52,994 nucleotides of DNA from an uncultured Bacteroidia bacterium. Its GTDB lineage: Bacteria; Bacteroidota; Bacteroidia; Bacteroidales; UBA932. Below the pieces are notes generated by a model that had not been told where the DNA came from, ran no database searches, and saw only the letters and a list, made by a program, of their open reading frames with translations. Below are positions 52,967 to 52,994 of this stretch, piece after piece. The stretch covers positions 1-52,994 of the forward strand of contig CACYHC010000014.1 in assembly GCA_902774145.1 (NCBI GenBank). Direction: 5' to 3'. Each line of letters opens with the position of its first letter. Position 1 is the first letter of the stretch. Both the position numbers and the translations under genes were made by a program.

Positions 52967-52994
52967 TTTCCCGCATACAAGACATAACAAGCCG

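Overview
This is a 53 kb stretch of a GC-rich (roughly 60%) Bacteroidota chromosome, most likely an uncultured gut or rumen Bacteroidales. The evidence is: many promoters with the phylum-specific -7 box TAnnTTTG; little Shine-Dalgarno signal; two-subunit KorAB; the uppS-bamA-ompH gene order; an UpxY-type NusG paralogue in a capsule locus; a 57-residue Bacteroidota histone H1-like protein; and a DUF262/HNH gene remnant. No tRNA, rRNA, CRISPR array or prophage was seen.

Layout. 1-446: 3' end of an Rpn-family nuclease/transposase with a duplicated 21-bp segment and a terminator. 447-8256 (minus): korAB and the envelope operon nadK-uppS-bamA-ompH; bamA has a long, structured 5' leader. 8301-11952 (plus): pdxJ, a second OmpH-like protein, a glycosyltransferase and a periplasmic-binding-fold protein. 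11935-15593 (minus): trxB-bamD-rpoZ-recN. 15647-21800 (plus): an atypical Fur-family regulator in an overlapping operon with an FAD oxidoreductase and a GT-C-like membrane protein, then a large FAD/Fe-S lactate-dehydrogenase-like enzyme. 21835-24340: a lower-GC mobile island in which a RAYT-type tyrosine (Y1) transposase and a 5'-truncated HNH gene lie between two 103-bp direct repeats, each made of two 50-bp hairpin units; a G-rich tandem repeat follows. 24384-29508 (plus): MsbA-like ABC exporter, VanZ-like protein and a large amidase-like secreted protein. 29505-42273 (minus): an eleven-gene polysaccharide operon (rfbD, rfbA, rfbB, UpxY-type antiterminator, gmd, fcl, nucleotidyltransferase, Wza-like, Wzc-like, CapD-like, second nucleotidyltransferase). 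42321-52966: housekeeping genes (rnhA, pdxA, trpS, recA, an rlmN-recX gene fusion, a ComEA-like protein, a broken rsmI, xerD, a C11 peptidase, rplY, pth, histone H1-like).

How the genes work together. The polysaccharide operon supplies GDP-fucose and most of the dTDP-rhamnose pathway plus export and chain-length machinery. It holds no glycosyltransferase, flippase or polymerase and no rfbC, so it must work with loci elsewhere. recA is divergent from a gene whose C-terminal domain is RecX, the RecA modulator, here fused to the rRNA/tRNA methyltransferase RlmN.

Most unusual signals: the RlmN-RecX fusion with an A7 slippery tract at the junction; the REP-like doublets flanking the RAYT gene; a near-identical 21-bp palindrome placed 13 bp upstream of the -7 box at two unrelated promoters (RAYT and rsmI); eleven genes whose start codon lies only 4-11 nt after the -7 box (candidate leaderless mRNAs); and the alternative-pairing leader of bamA.
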